The notes under the pieces were generated by a model, which saw only the letters and a list, made by a program, of their open reading frames with translations, was not told where the DNA came from and ran no database searches. Below are positions 1 through 4,714 of a stretch of 8,316 nt of DNA, in pieces (positions within the stretch are counted from its first letter, which is position 1; every line of letters starts with the position of its first letter). Made by a program: the position numbers and the translations under genes. The DNA comes from Nitrososphaera sp. UBA210 (GTDB lineage: Archaea; Thermoproteota; Nitrososphaeria; Nitrososphaerales; Nitrososphaeraceae): the NCBI GenBank assembly GCA_002494895.1, contig DADA01000116.1, positions 1 through 8,316 of the forward strand, in the 5' to 3' direction.

Positions 1-199
1 GTAGTTTTTCTACAGTATAATCAACGTTATTGATTATACCATTGGCGTTTAGCAAATCACACCCCTTTTCTGGAATCACATATTTATGTTCTCCAGCACT
101 CCTAATAGGTATTCTTGCCACTAGCAACTTATAGAATCCATCTATCTCTTTCTGCTCTTTCTTGAAGGAGATGACCCTAAGATTCACGCTAGCTGACAC
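1..199 (-). CDS. Unrecognised partial reading frame running off the window start
   Basis: I do not recognise this protein. The minus-strand frame is open from a TAG at 277-275 to the window edge, about 91 codons, with no ATG. GTG codons at 199 and 187 are the most plausible starts; I chose 199 because it is the first GTG, but no Shine-Dalgarno sequence sits at a convincing distance. From residue 5 onward the translation looks like a normal soluble protein, with charged stretches such as SFKKEQKEIDGFYKLLVARI and later EHKYVIPEKGCDLLNANG. The part upstream of 199 is hydrophobic and lies in a palindrome-rich stretch, so it may be fortuitous. It lies just downstream, in the same orientation, of the decayed transposase, so it may be a host gene truncated or re-promoted by the insertion. 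A fossil ORF is the main alternative. Confidence 0.35.
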   Translation of the reverse strand, partial: MSASVNLRVISFKKEQKEIDGFYKLLVARIPIRSAGEHKYVIPEKGCDLLNANGIINNVDYTVEKL

Positions 200-290
200 G
201 TTCTGTACTCGTACTCCTAAGTACAAGAGTACCAAATAAAGATAGCTACCGGATGTGGCAGCTACGTACTGTAGCTATATACGGTACTCA
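200..290. repeat. Cluster of overlapping inverted repeats beside the transposase fossil
   Basis: Several short palindromes are packed here. GTACTC occurs at 205-210 and 211-216 and its complement GAGTAC at 227-232, giving a 6-bp stem. ATAGCTAC at 242-249 is complementary to GTAGCTAT at 271-278. A tighter hairpin is formed by AGCTAC at 260-265 and GTAGCT at 271-276 with a five-base loop. GTACTC appears again at 284-289. The cluster lies just beyond the C-terminal end of the decayed transposase, where the end of an insertion sequence would be expected. I infer that it is the remnant of that end, but no clean terminal inverted repeat pair or target duplication is visible. Confidence 0.4.
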
Positions 291-302
291 GCTCTGTGTC
301 CT

Positions 303-447
303 CTCTACTGGTGTTTTACCGTCCAAACCCTGATGAGGCTAAATGCAGTTGTGGTATATTCTCATTGCTCCATCAATGTCTGAGCGGACTCTTATTATCC
401 ATCCCACGCATCACTGCGTCCTAATAACACCCGTTAAGTTTAACAGA
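303..447 (-). pseudogene. Decayed DDE transposase, C-terminal fragment
   Basis: Three overlapping minus-strand frames together read as the tail of a DDE-type transposase. The order is VKLNG, DAVMRGMDNK (ending at 391), SAQTLMEQ (388-365) and RIYHNCI-stop-PHQGLDGKTPVE (to 303). The last block matches the YHNFIRPHQGLDGKTPAE-like tail found in many archaeal and bacterial DDE transposases. Restoring one base between DNK and SAQ gives DNKESAQ, and one base after MEQ gives EQWRIYHN. In-frame stops replace one residue in the INxxIRPHQ-like motif and one before DAVM. At least two frameshifts and two nonsense changes make it non-functional. The catalytic region is missing; sequence beyond about 450 no longer resembles a transposase. 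The family is related to IS6-like or similar rve-fold elements, but I cannot fix it. Confidence 0.75.
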
Positions 448-555
448 ACCAGGATTCGGATACTGGTCAATTTTCGGGTGAACCGACCTCCTGTTGATTT
501 CGTTGCAGCGCGGTAGCCGGCTGAGGCAATCCTATCCCGTTACCAGTGTTCCTTT

Positions 556-981
556 TCAATTACCTGCTTCAACGTATTTCTTAAAGTTGTTCAAAATAGC
601 TTGCCAACCGTCACGCTGCATTTCGAATGGATTAGTGCTTTCGGCTTCAAAGGTTTCCACTACTTTGGTTTCAACACCGCTATTCTTTGAGAAAGTAACC
701 TTTACTTTTCTTTCATCGTCAATGATGTAAGCAATCAGTTCATTCCTTTTTATTTCGTCATATACGCCGGCAAAGTCGAATCCAAAGCTGCCATCTTTTG
801 CTTCCATTCGAAAAATGAATTTTCCGCCTACCCGCAAATCATTTTCTGCGCGTGGTGTGTGCCAGCCGTCTGAAGCATTGTTCCATTCAGTAATGTGTTC
901 GGGAGTAGTCCAAAATTGCCAAACTTTGTCTAGAGGAGCATTGATTACTGCTTGAACTGTGATTGTTTTTTTCGTTTCCAT
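556..981 (-). CDS. SRPBCC / AHSA1 domain protein (START-like fold), likely bacterial import
   Basis: This is a 141-residue single-domain protein of the activator-of-Hsp90-ATPase-1-like (AHSA1) branch of the SRPBCC superfamily. These are soluble helix-grip proteins with a hydrophobic ligand pocket; no reaction can be assigned. Supporting signals are the N-terminal strand and APLDKVWQFWTTPEHITEWN (residues 15-34), the GGKFIFRMEAKDGS hairpin (52-65), the FDFAGVYDEI strand (68-77), and the C-terminal helix GWQAILNNFKKYVEAGN (125-141) typical of the family. I chose ATG 981 (METKK) over the ATG at 1080 because the extra 33 residues precede the family's usual N-terminus and look unlike a protein. 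No Shine-Dalgarno sequence or clear archaeal TATA box is seen. The sequence strongly resembles, from memory, proteins common in Bacteroidetes, and it sits beside a transposase fossil, so horizontal transfer is likely. Confidence 0.88.
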   Translation of the reverse strand: METKKTITVQAVINAPLDKVWQFWTTPEHITEWNNASDGWHTPRAENDLRVGGKFIFRMEAKDGSFGFDFAGVYDEIKRNELIAYIIDDERKVKVTFSKNSGVETKVVETFEAESTNPFEMQRDGWQAILNNFKKYVEAGN

Positions 982-1092
982 GATATTGATCGTTTTTCGT
1001 GAGTAAATAAAAGTTGCTTTTGCATAGTTCGGGTAGCATGAAGGCAGATTCATCTCGAAGGTGAGAAGGCGGATGCGCAAAGCGACAACCCA

Positions 1093-1106
1093 ATTCTTAT
1101 TAGAAT
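1093..1106 (+). promoter_or_regulatory. Candidate promoter with a small palindrome
   Basis: ATTCT-TATT-AGAAT forms a 5-bp inverted repeat about 20-33 bases before the ATG at 1126. It overlaps the AT-rich stretch where the TATA box of a leaderless transcript would lie. It may be a promoter, an operator, or chance. Confidence 0.3.
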
Positions 1107-1125
1107 CGATTAGATGTTATAGATA

Positions 1126-1389
1126 ATGCCCAGGAGCAAAGTCGTCGCAGGTCTATGCCTACTAGCTCTTACTGCGTTTCCAATTAGCCTTGTAATCCTG
1201 TACGGCTCGATACCTATGGTAGATTCATCCTTCTGTAGCAGCCCCGCTCATTCAGCTGGATCTTCTCCAGAGTGTGGACCGCTGGTGCGCTTCTGGTATC
1301 TGATATCGTTTCCTTTGGCAGGGATAGCCGTGTGGATTCTGGTGTCAGGTCTAAAGACATCTTCAATAGTCAGTCCGAGGAAAGAATAG
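1126..1389 (+). CDS. Small two-helix membrane protein, unknown function
   Basis: I do not recognise this 87-residue protein. It has two hydrophobic helices, residues about 6-28 (VVAGLCLLALTAFPISLVIL) and 57-75 (WYLISFPLAGIAVWILVSG). Between them is a polar loop of about 28 residues carrying Cys37 and Cys50, which could form a disulfide if the loop faces outward. The short basic start (MPRSK) and the basic end (SPRKE) would both sit inside under the positive-inside rule, consistent with a hairpin topology. It is a single gene with its own AT-rich promoter, between the imported SRPBCC gene (divergent) and dps. No Shine-Dalgarno sequence is visible, in keeping with leaderless genes elsewhere in the window. 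It could be lineage-specific. Confidence 0.55.
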   Translation: MPRSKVVAGLCLLALTAFPISLVILYGSIPMVDSSFCSSPAHSAGSSPECGPLVRFWYLISFPLAGIAVWILVSGLKTSSIVSPRKE

Positions 1390-1584
1390 GACTTTCCAAG
1401 CTCGCATCTGACGCGTTGTCTACTGAAAAGGTGTGATCAACTTGTGATTTCTTGAAGCCAATATCTGCGCGAGTTCTCTTGTACTTTCAATAGCCCAATC
1501 TCAGTTCGGCCCCTGGAACAGGTGAATTCTTGACGCTGCCATGAAAGGATAAGTATTCCAAGGTCGTATCATACTCGAGGTAGA

Positions 1585-2106
1585 ATGGCTTCAGAAAATG
1601 TTTTAGCAAATCCGCCGAAAGGCGCAGTTCAGCCAAACATTGGAATTGCTGACGAAAGCAGACAGGGCGTCATTCAGATCCTAGGCAGACTACTTGCTGA
1701 CGAGTACGTGCTTTACACCAAGACGCGCAAGTATCACTGGAACGTAGCTGGCCCTAGATTTCAGCCGCTTCATGAATTCTTCAAAGCGCAATACACAGAG
1801 CTTGAAGTGATAATCGATGACGTAGCGGAACGCATCCCGCAGTTAGGCGGCAAGGCAGTTTCGACACTGGAAGAGTTTGGGCAGATCCGAAGGATAAAGG
1901 AAGACCCTGGGCAGTACCCGGATGACAACAAGATGCTGGCAAACCTGCTGGCTGATCATGAGGCAATTATCCGCACCACAAGAACGGACGCCGACACGAC
2001 GGCCGAGGAATTTCACGACATGGGCACTAACGACTTTCTGATCGGCCTTGTCGAACAGCACGAAAAGATGGCATGGATGATAAGGGCTCACCTGGAAGGC
2101 AGGTAA
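1585..2106 (+). CDS. dps: Dps-like mini-ferritin (DNA-binding protein from starved cells family)
   Basis: This is a 173-residue ferritin-like four-helix protein of the Dps family. Members form dodecameric shells that oxidise Fe(II) with hydrogen peroxide and store the iron, limiting hydroxyl-radical damage. The inter-subunit ferroxidase signature is clear: KYHWNVAGPRFQPLHEFF (residues 49-66) followed by DDVAERIPQLGG (78-89). His51, His63, Asp78 and Glu82 fall at the same numbers as the E. coli Dps iron ligands. The position matching E. coli Asp67 is Lys67 here. The N-terminal tail of about 25 residues before the first helix has only one Lys and few basic residues, so tail-mediated DNA binding like that of E. 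coli Dps is doubtful. GAGGT at 1577-1581 provides a short Shine-Dalgarno sequence four bases before the ATG. A T-rich terminator follows the gene, and the plastocyanin-like gene converges on it. Confidence 0.93.
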   Translation: MASENVLANPPKGAVQPNIGIADESRQGVIQILGRLLADEYVLYTKTRKYHWNVAGPRFQPLHEFFKAQYTELEVIIDDVAERIPQLGGKAVSTLEEFGQIRRIKEDPGQYPDDNKMLANLLADHEAIIRTTRTDADTTAEEFHDMGTNDFLIGLVEQHEKMAWMIRAHLEGR

Positions 2107-2114
2107 GCCTCTCC

Positions 2115-2121
2115 TTTTTTT
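2115..2121 (+). terminator. T-tract terminator after dps
   Basis: Seven T residues begin nine bases after the dps stop codon, and a second TTTTT run follows at about 2129. Oligo-T runs are sufficient for archaeal transcription termination. No hairpin is needed and none is evident. Confidence 0.55.
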
Positions 2122-2177
2122 ATCACTGTTTTTCCGAATGGGAATAATCGAACAGAACGGACCGGGACCCCAGTAGC

Positions 2178-2678
2178 CTATTCGATTGTAAGTGTTGATG
2201 TCATGAACGGATGCACCTGGCAGTAATAGGGATGTTCCCCTTTGCCAATGTCTGCAGCCGGGATACTGTAGTCGTCACCCTGATTAAGGAAGCTGCTGCT
2301 AAATAGCACTCCTGATTGCGGGTCGGCAGCGCCTGTGCCGCTGGTCGCGGTATGAGGTATCGTATCTTGGTTCACCCATGTTATCAGAGAGTCGGTGCTT
2401 GCCTTCGCAGAATCGGGTTCATAGTCCGGGGTCCCCTGCACCGATGACCCATCGAGTATGTTGACCGTCACCACGTTGGTGAACTGTGATTCATCAACTC
2501 CTTTTGCTCCATCTCCAACTGTTTGATTTCCAGAGGGCGCCGATAGCTCCTTCCAGTATGCAGACTCGATGATTCCCTGGTCCGGTGTGGCTTCGGCGAA
2601 CAAGGTATAGGTAAGATAACCGGTGATAGCGCCAAGAGCAAGGAGAACTGGCAAGGCGATTATTCCGGGTTTGCCCAT
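2178..2678 (-). CDS. Membrane-anchored plastocyanin-like (type 1 blue copper) protein
   Basis: This is a 166-residue cupredoxin. Residues about 5-27 form an N-terminal hydrophobic helix (signal anchor), and a polar linker spans about 30-65. The cupredoxin domain covers about 68-166. The type 1 copper ligands are visible: His109 in TIPHTATSG, then Cys153, His156 and Met159 in YYCQVHPFM. It should sit on the outer face of the membrane and carry single electrons. Ammonia-oxidizing Thaumarchaeota encode many such proteins in place of cytochrome c, so an electron-transfer role in respiration or copper handling is likely, but its partner is unknown. A TATA-like element at 2705-2712 lies 27-34 bases before the ATG, implying a leaderless or near-leaderless mRNA. 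It is divergent from the zinc-ribbon ORF at 2760 and convergent with dps. Confidence 0.9.
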   Translation of the reverse strand: MGKPGIIALPVLLALGAITGYLTYTLFAEATPDQGIIESAYWKELSAPSGNQTVGDGAKGVDESQFTNVVTVNILDGSSVQGTPDYEPDSAKASTDSLITWVNQDTIPHTATSGTGAADPQSGVLFSSSFLNQGDDYSIPAADIGKGEHPYYCQVHPFMTSTLTIE

Positions 2679-2704
2679 GACCGATATGGACTAGTCCGGC
2701 GCCC

Positions 2705-2712
2705 ATATTAAA
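2705..2712 (-). promoter_or_regulatory. TATA-like box of the plastocyanin-like gene
   Basis: The minus strand reads TTTAATAT 27-34 bases upstream of the ATG at 2678. That is the spacing expected for an archaeal TATA box with transcription starting at or just before the start codon. Confidence 0.55.
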
Positions 2713-2731
2713 TCGTTATAATCGCCAACGG

Positions 2732-2737
2732 CTATAT
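2732..2737 (+). promoter_or_regulatory. TATA-like box of the zinc-ribbon ORF at 2760
   Basis: CTATAT lies 23-28 bases before the ATG at 2760, suiting a leaderless transcript. A second AT-rich stretch, TTATAAT, lies at about 2716-2722. The two divergent promoters share the interval 2679-2759. Confidence 0.45.
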
Positions 2738-2759
2738 CCGGGCTCTGCTTCTTTCCTTC

Positions 2760-2930
2760 ATGAGCCAGAAAAAGATAACATGTAAAGGCTGCGCAAGAAA
2801 ATTCCTTGCACCTGTTGTAGACACCGGCCGGCAGGAAATATCTCCTGACATTGCAGTGGACACTTCATTTGCTCTCATTTGCCCTTTTTGCATGACTCAC
2901 GCACTTTACACCTCGCAGGATCTGGAGTAA
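2760..2930 (+). CDS. Zinc-ribbon microprotein (56 aa)
   Basis: This short gene encodes 56 residues beginning MSQKKITCKGCARKF. Two CxxC knuckles, Cys8/Cys11 and Cys41/Cys44 (ICPFC), are 29 residues apart, the spacing of a zinc ribbon that binds one Zn(II). No catalytic domain is present, so roles as a small nucleic-acid- or protein-binding regulator are possible but unproven. The ATG is the first start after the TATA-like element at 2732-2737, implying a leaderless mRNA. An AT-rich tract follows the TAA directly and may act both as terminator and as promoter of the next zinc-ribbon ORF. The frame is supported by normal residue composition and by the paired cysteines. I cannot name a family. 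Confidence 0.72.
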   Translation: MSQKKITCKGCARKFLAPVVDTGRQEISPDIAVDTSFALICPFCMTHALYTSQDLE

Positions 2931-2985
2931 CTTTTATTTCAGGGAATAGACTCCACTCCGAAAGAGCGGCTTGGGCAAAGAATCA

Positions 2986-3141
2986 TTGAAGTGTACACTT
3001 TGCAGCGCGGACCTGACCGAGTTCAAGTACCGCCCCATGCAGGAGTGGGATATTTCAGGCATGCTCTGCGGGCAGTGCTATGACAAGCGACTGATGGAGC
3101 ATTACATCCGGCCCGACAGGCGGAACATCACGAAAAGATGA
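2986..3141 (+). CDS. Zinc-ribbon microprotein (about 51 aa) with TTG start
   Basis: A frame following a TAG at about 2947 encodes a second small zinc-ribbon protein. From TTG 2986 it has CxxC at residues 3-6 (KCTLC) and 28-31 (LCGQC), then a conserved-looking basic tail, MEHYIRPDRRNITKR. The frame has no ATG before the first knuckle; a TTG at 2971 would add five residues. I prefer 2986 because the first Cys then sits right after the start, as in similar small archaeal proteins that I recall. TTTTATTT at 2932-2939 could be its TATA box. It lies 55 bases after the preceding zinc-ribbon gene, so the two may be co-transcribed. The function is unknown; zinc binding is inferred. Confidence 0.62.
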   Translation: MKCTLCSADLTEFKYRPMQEWDISGMLCGQCYDKRLMEHYIRPDRRNITKR

Positions 3142-3181
3142 GGGGTCAAGCATTGCTGGGATTTCCCGCATTTGCAAACTC

Positions 3182-3189
3182 TTTATATC
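3182..3189 (+). promoter_or_regulatory. TATA-like box of the DUF1428 gene
   Basis: TTTATATC lies 35-42 bases before the ATG at 3224. With the usual 25-27 base spacing to the transcript start, this leaves a short leader that would include most of the AGGAGG Shine-Dalgarno sequence at 3209-3214. Confidence 0.55.
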
Positions 3190-3223
3190 AATTGAATCGT
3201 AACATAGTAGGAGGACTGAAACG

Positions 3224-3619
3224 ATGAAAGGATACGTTGACGGATTTGTCATACCGATACCAAAGAAAAACCTCAGAGCATACAAAAAAATGGCGCATGA
3301 TGCAGGAAAAATCTGGATGAAACATGGTGCCCTTGAATACTGGGAATGTGTGGGCAATGAATTCAAAGTCAGCATAGACCCGACAGACAAGTCAAAGACT
3401 GCGCTTCTTTTCCCAAAAAAGTTTAACCTTAAGCCTAGCGAAACGATCCTGTTTTCGTGGATAGTATACAAATCAAAGGCGCACCGCAACAAGGTCAACG
3501 CAAAGGTCATGAAAGACCCAGCAATGAATATGGAAAACATTGACATGAAGTCGATGCCTTTTGATGTCAGAAAAATGCTCTACGCCGGGTTTGCTCCCAT
3601 TGTAAAGATGAAAGAATGA
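3224..3619 (+). CDS. DUF1428 family protein (YbaA-like, dimeric alpha/beta barrel)
   Basis: This is a 131-residue cytosolic protein of the DUF1428 family, whose E. coli member is YbaA. The fold is a ferredoxin-like dimeric alpha/beta barrel; the biochemical role is unknown. Family marks are the N-terminal YVDGFVIPIPKKNLRAYKKM (residues 4-23), HGALEYWECVGNE (34-46), the ILFSWIVYKSKAHRNKVNAK region (75-94), and the closing MPFDVRKMLYAGF (111-123), which matches the PFDGKRMxxGGF-like end of the family. It has an unusually strong Shine-Dalgarno sequence, AGGAGG at 3209-3214, nine bases before the ATG, whereas most neighbours appear leaderless. This could indicate high or regulated translation. 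It is a single-gene unit. Confidence 0.88.
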   Translation: MKGYVDGFVIPIPKKNLRAYKKMAHDAGKIWMKHGALEYWECVGNEFKVSIDPTDKSKTALLFPKKFNLKPSETILFSWIVYKSKAHRNKVNAKVMKDPAMNMENIDMKSMPFDVRKMLYAGFAPIVKMKE

Positions 3620-3703
3620 AGACCAGTGAAATGACCGCATGCCCACATTCGACTAAATCCTAAAGAAACATCGCTAACCCTACGACTCACCAAAAGGTAA
3701 AGA

Positions 3704-3711
3704 CTAAATAC
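3704..3711 (+). promoter_or_regulatory. TATA-like box of the RAM-domain gene
   Basis: CTAAATAC lies 22-29 bases upstream of the ATG at 3733, suiting a leaderless transcript. This spacing also favours 3733 over the out-of-frame ATGs at 3726 and 3729. Confidence 0.5.
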
Positions 3712-3732
3712 CAACTTTTGCATCCATGATGC

Positions 3733-3981
3733 ATGCCAACTGCATATATCCTCGTGAACTGCACTCTCGGCTCTGAGGAGAAGATTATCAATGAAATTGC
3801 AAAGCTCCCGGATGTAAAGGAGGTGCGCGGCACCTACGGCGTCCACGACATTTTCGTCAAGGTAAAGTCTGAAAACACCGAGGCTATGAACCACACTATC
3901 ACGAGCAAGATTCGCAAGGTTCCAGGCATAACGTCAACCGTTACCCTAGTCGTTATTGAGGAGCAGGGCGGCAAGGGCTAG
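3733..3981 (+). CDS. Stand-alone Lrp/AsnC ligand-binding (RAM) domain protein
   Basis: This 82-residue protein consists only of the RAM/AsnC C-terminal domain, with no helix-turn-helix. The fold is an alpha/beta sandwich that oligomerises and binds amino acids or similar effectors at dimer interfaces. Diagnostic stretches are AYILVNCTLGSEEKIINEI (residues 4-22), VKEVRGTYGVHDIFVKVK (28-45) with the conserved glycines Gly33 and Gly36, and IRKVPGITSTVTLVVIEE (60-77). Single-domain RAM proteins are common in archaea. They may bind full-length Lrp partners or act as metabolite sensors; nothing here shows which. The start at 3733 fits the TATA spacing. Its stop codon shares the palindrome CTAG (3978-3981) with the stop of the convergent membrane ORF. 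Confidence 0.9.
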   Translation: MPTAYILVNCTLGSEEKIINEIAKLPDVKEVRGTYGVHDIFVKVKSENTEAMNHTITSKIRKVPGITSTVTLVVIEEQGGKG

Positions 3982-4184
3982 CCTTTCTCTGCCAGCTCGC
4001 TCTTTTTCCTGTCTTCCGCGCGTATCCGTTTGATTTCGTACACGATAAGGCCGGTAGCTGCGCAAACGATAATCCAGCCGGCCACGCTCACGACCAGGTA
4101 CTGCGAGTATACCGGGATAAGGAGAGCAGTTCCGGCTATCCCGGCTCCGACAAACCACGCGACCACAAGGATGTAGATATTCAA
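3978..4184 (-). CDS. Small two-helix membrane protein with TTG start, in frame with an upstream zinc-finger ORF
   Basis: This 68-residue protein has two membrane helices, about residues 3-24 (IYILVVAWFVGAGIAGTALL) and 30-49 (LVVSVAGWIIVCAATGLIVY), and a charged cytoplasmic tail (EIKRIRAEDRKKSELAEKG). The function is unknown. No ATG is available; the first usable start is TTG 4184. The frame continues upstream through one Ala codon and a TAG into the zinc-finger ORF at 4340-4188. It may therefore be translated by coupling, by readthrough, or may be the separated C-terminal half of a formerly single protein of about 120 residues. No Shine-Dalgarno sequence precedes the TTG, because the upstream ORF occupies that sequence. 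It converges with the RAM gene and overlaps it by four bases. Confidence 0.6.
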   Translation of the reverse strand: MNIYILVVAWFVGAGIAGTALLIPVYSQYLVVSVAGWIIVCAATGLIVYEIKRIRAEDRKKSELAEKG

Positions 4185-4187
4185 GGC

Positions 4188-4340
4188 CTAGCCTCTAATG
4201 TCCTCGTCATAGCCAGCGAATCGCTTCAGGGTCTTGCCGCAGCGGCTGCACCTGCAAAATTCCACAAACTCAAAGTCATCATACCTGCGGTATGCATAGG
4301 AATCCCTGTGTTCGCAGAACATACGCCGAAGCGAGAGCAT
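4188..4340 (-). CDS. Zinc-finger-like microprotein (50 aa)
   Basis: From ATG 4340 the frame gives 50 residues starting MLSLRRMFCEHRDSYAY. Probable metal ligands are Cys9 and His11 near the start and Cys29, Cys31 and Cys34 in FCRCSRCGKTLKRF. A second ATG at 4322 (MFCEHR) is an alternative start that keeps all ligands. It has no enzyme motif. The TAG stop (4190-4188) is followed after one codon, in the same frame, by the TTG start of the two-helix membrane ORF, so the pair is either an operon or one split gene. The upstream stretch at 4366-4374 has only a weak TATA-like sequence; the tRNA promoter lies beyond it, facing the other way. Confidence 0.65.
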   Translation of the reverse strand: MLSLRRMFCEHRDSYAYRRYDDFEFVEFCRCSRCGKTLKRFAGYDEDIRG

Positions 4341-4400
4341 CGGTTCTAGTAATCCTGTCGGTGGTTCATTACCCTTTCGCTACCGTGGAGGGGTTCTTTG

Positions 4401-4408
4401 ATATATGA
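4401..4408 (+). promoter_or_regulatory. TATA box of tRNA-Arg
   Basis: ATATATGA lies 21-28 bases before the first base of the mature tRNA. This is standard archaeal promoter spacing, so the transcript would begin at or very near the 5' end of the tRNA. Confidence 0.6.
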
Positions 4409-4428
4409 CCTGATTAATGAAAACAGTG

Positions 4429-4503
4429 GGGCCCGTAGCGTAGTCAGGATATCGCGGCGGTCTTCGGAACCGCAGGCCAAGGGATCGAAGCCCTTCGGGC
4501 CCG
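4429..4503 (+). tRNA. tRNA-Arg, anticodon TCG
   Basis: A full cloverleaf of 75 bases can be drawn. The acceptor stem is GGGCCCG (4429-4435) with CGGGCCC (4496-4502) and discriminator G4503. The D arm, 4438-4455, has three G-C pairs and a U-U at the last position. The anticodon stem is GCGGT (4457-4461) with ACCGC (4469-4473), and the loop CTTCGGA gives anticodon TCG at 4464-4466. The T stem is AAGGG (4479-4483) with CCCTT (4491-4495) and loop ATCGAAG. It decodes CGA. The 3' CCA is not encoded, as is usual in archaea of this type, and no intron is present. Frames that run across this stretch are not genes. Confidence 0.95.
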
Positions 4504-4714
4504 CTAACCATATTCGCGCGTATGCTAGCCGATTCGCCATATGAGGTATAAGGTAATTTCACTGAGAAACGATCATCTATGATCCAAGGCTCTATGACGC
4601 GAAGAACGAAAGGCGAAATCGAGCGGACTATTGCTTTGTACTAACCAGTTAATGCTTGACAGTGCCCATAGAGTAGAGAAGAAACCCTACTCGTGAGGAA
4701 ATTCAGCACGGCTT
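4504..4714. other. Gene-free interval after the tRNA with short ORF scraps
   Basis: No convincing gene is present. Two short plus-strand frames are protein-like: 4594-4644 (MTRRTKGEIERTIALY) and, in another frame, 4652-4696 (MLDSAHRVEKKPYS). They could be remnants of a decayed gene or could be chance. No repeat, attachment-site duplication of the tRNA end, or hairpin was seen. Confidence 0.4.

Noticed and set aside
887..1093. A 68-codon frame and the 33-residue N-terminal extension of the SRPBCC gene (ATG 1080)
   Set aside because: The SRPBCC family begins near METKKTITV, and the sequence upstream does not resemble any domain. The second frame is only a shift of the same stretch.
3055..3546. 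A 163-codon minus-strand open frame
   Set aside because: It lies antisense to the DUF1428 gene and the zinc-ribbon ORF, both of which have family motifs or paired cysteines and proper upstream signals. Its own translation shows no recognisable domain.
3580..3894. A 104-codon minus-strand open frame
   Set aside because: It is antisense to the RAM-domain gene, whose fold signature and promoter spacing are clear.
4130..4355. A plus-strand frame without ATG opposite the zinc-finger ORF
   Set aside because: It has no start codon or promoter. The minus strand carries the Cys/His motif, so the plus frame is a shadow.
4346..4562. Two minus-strand open frames of 60-64 codons
   Set aside because: They cross the tRNA-Arg gene on the opposite strand and are not protein-like.
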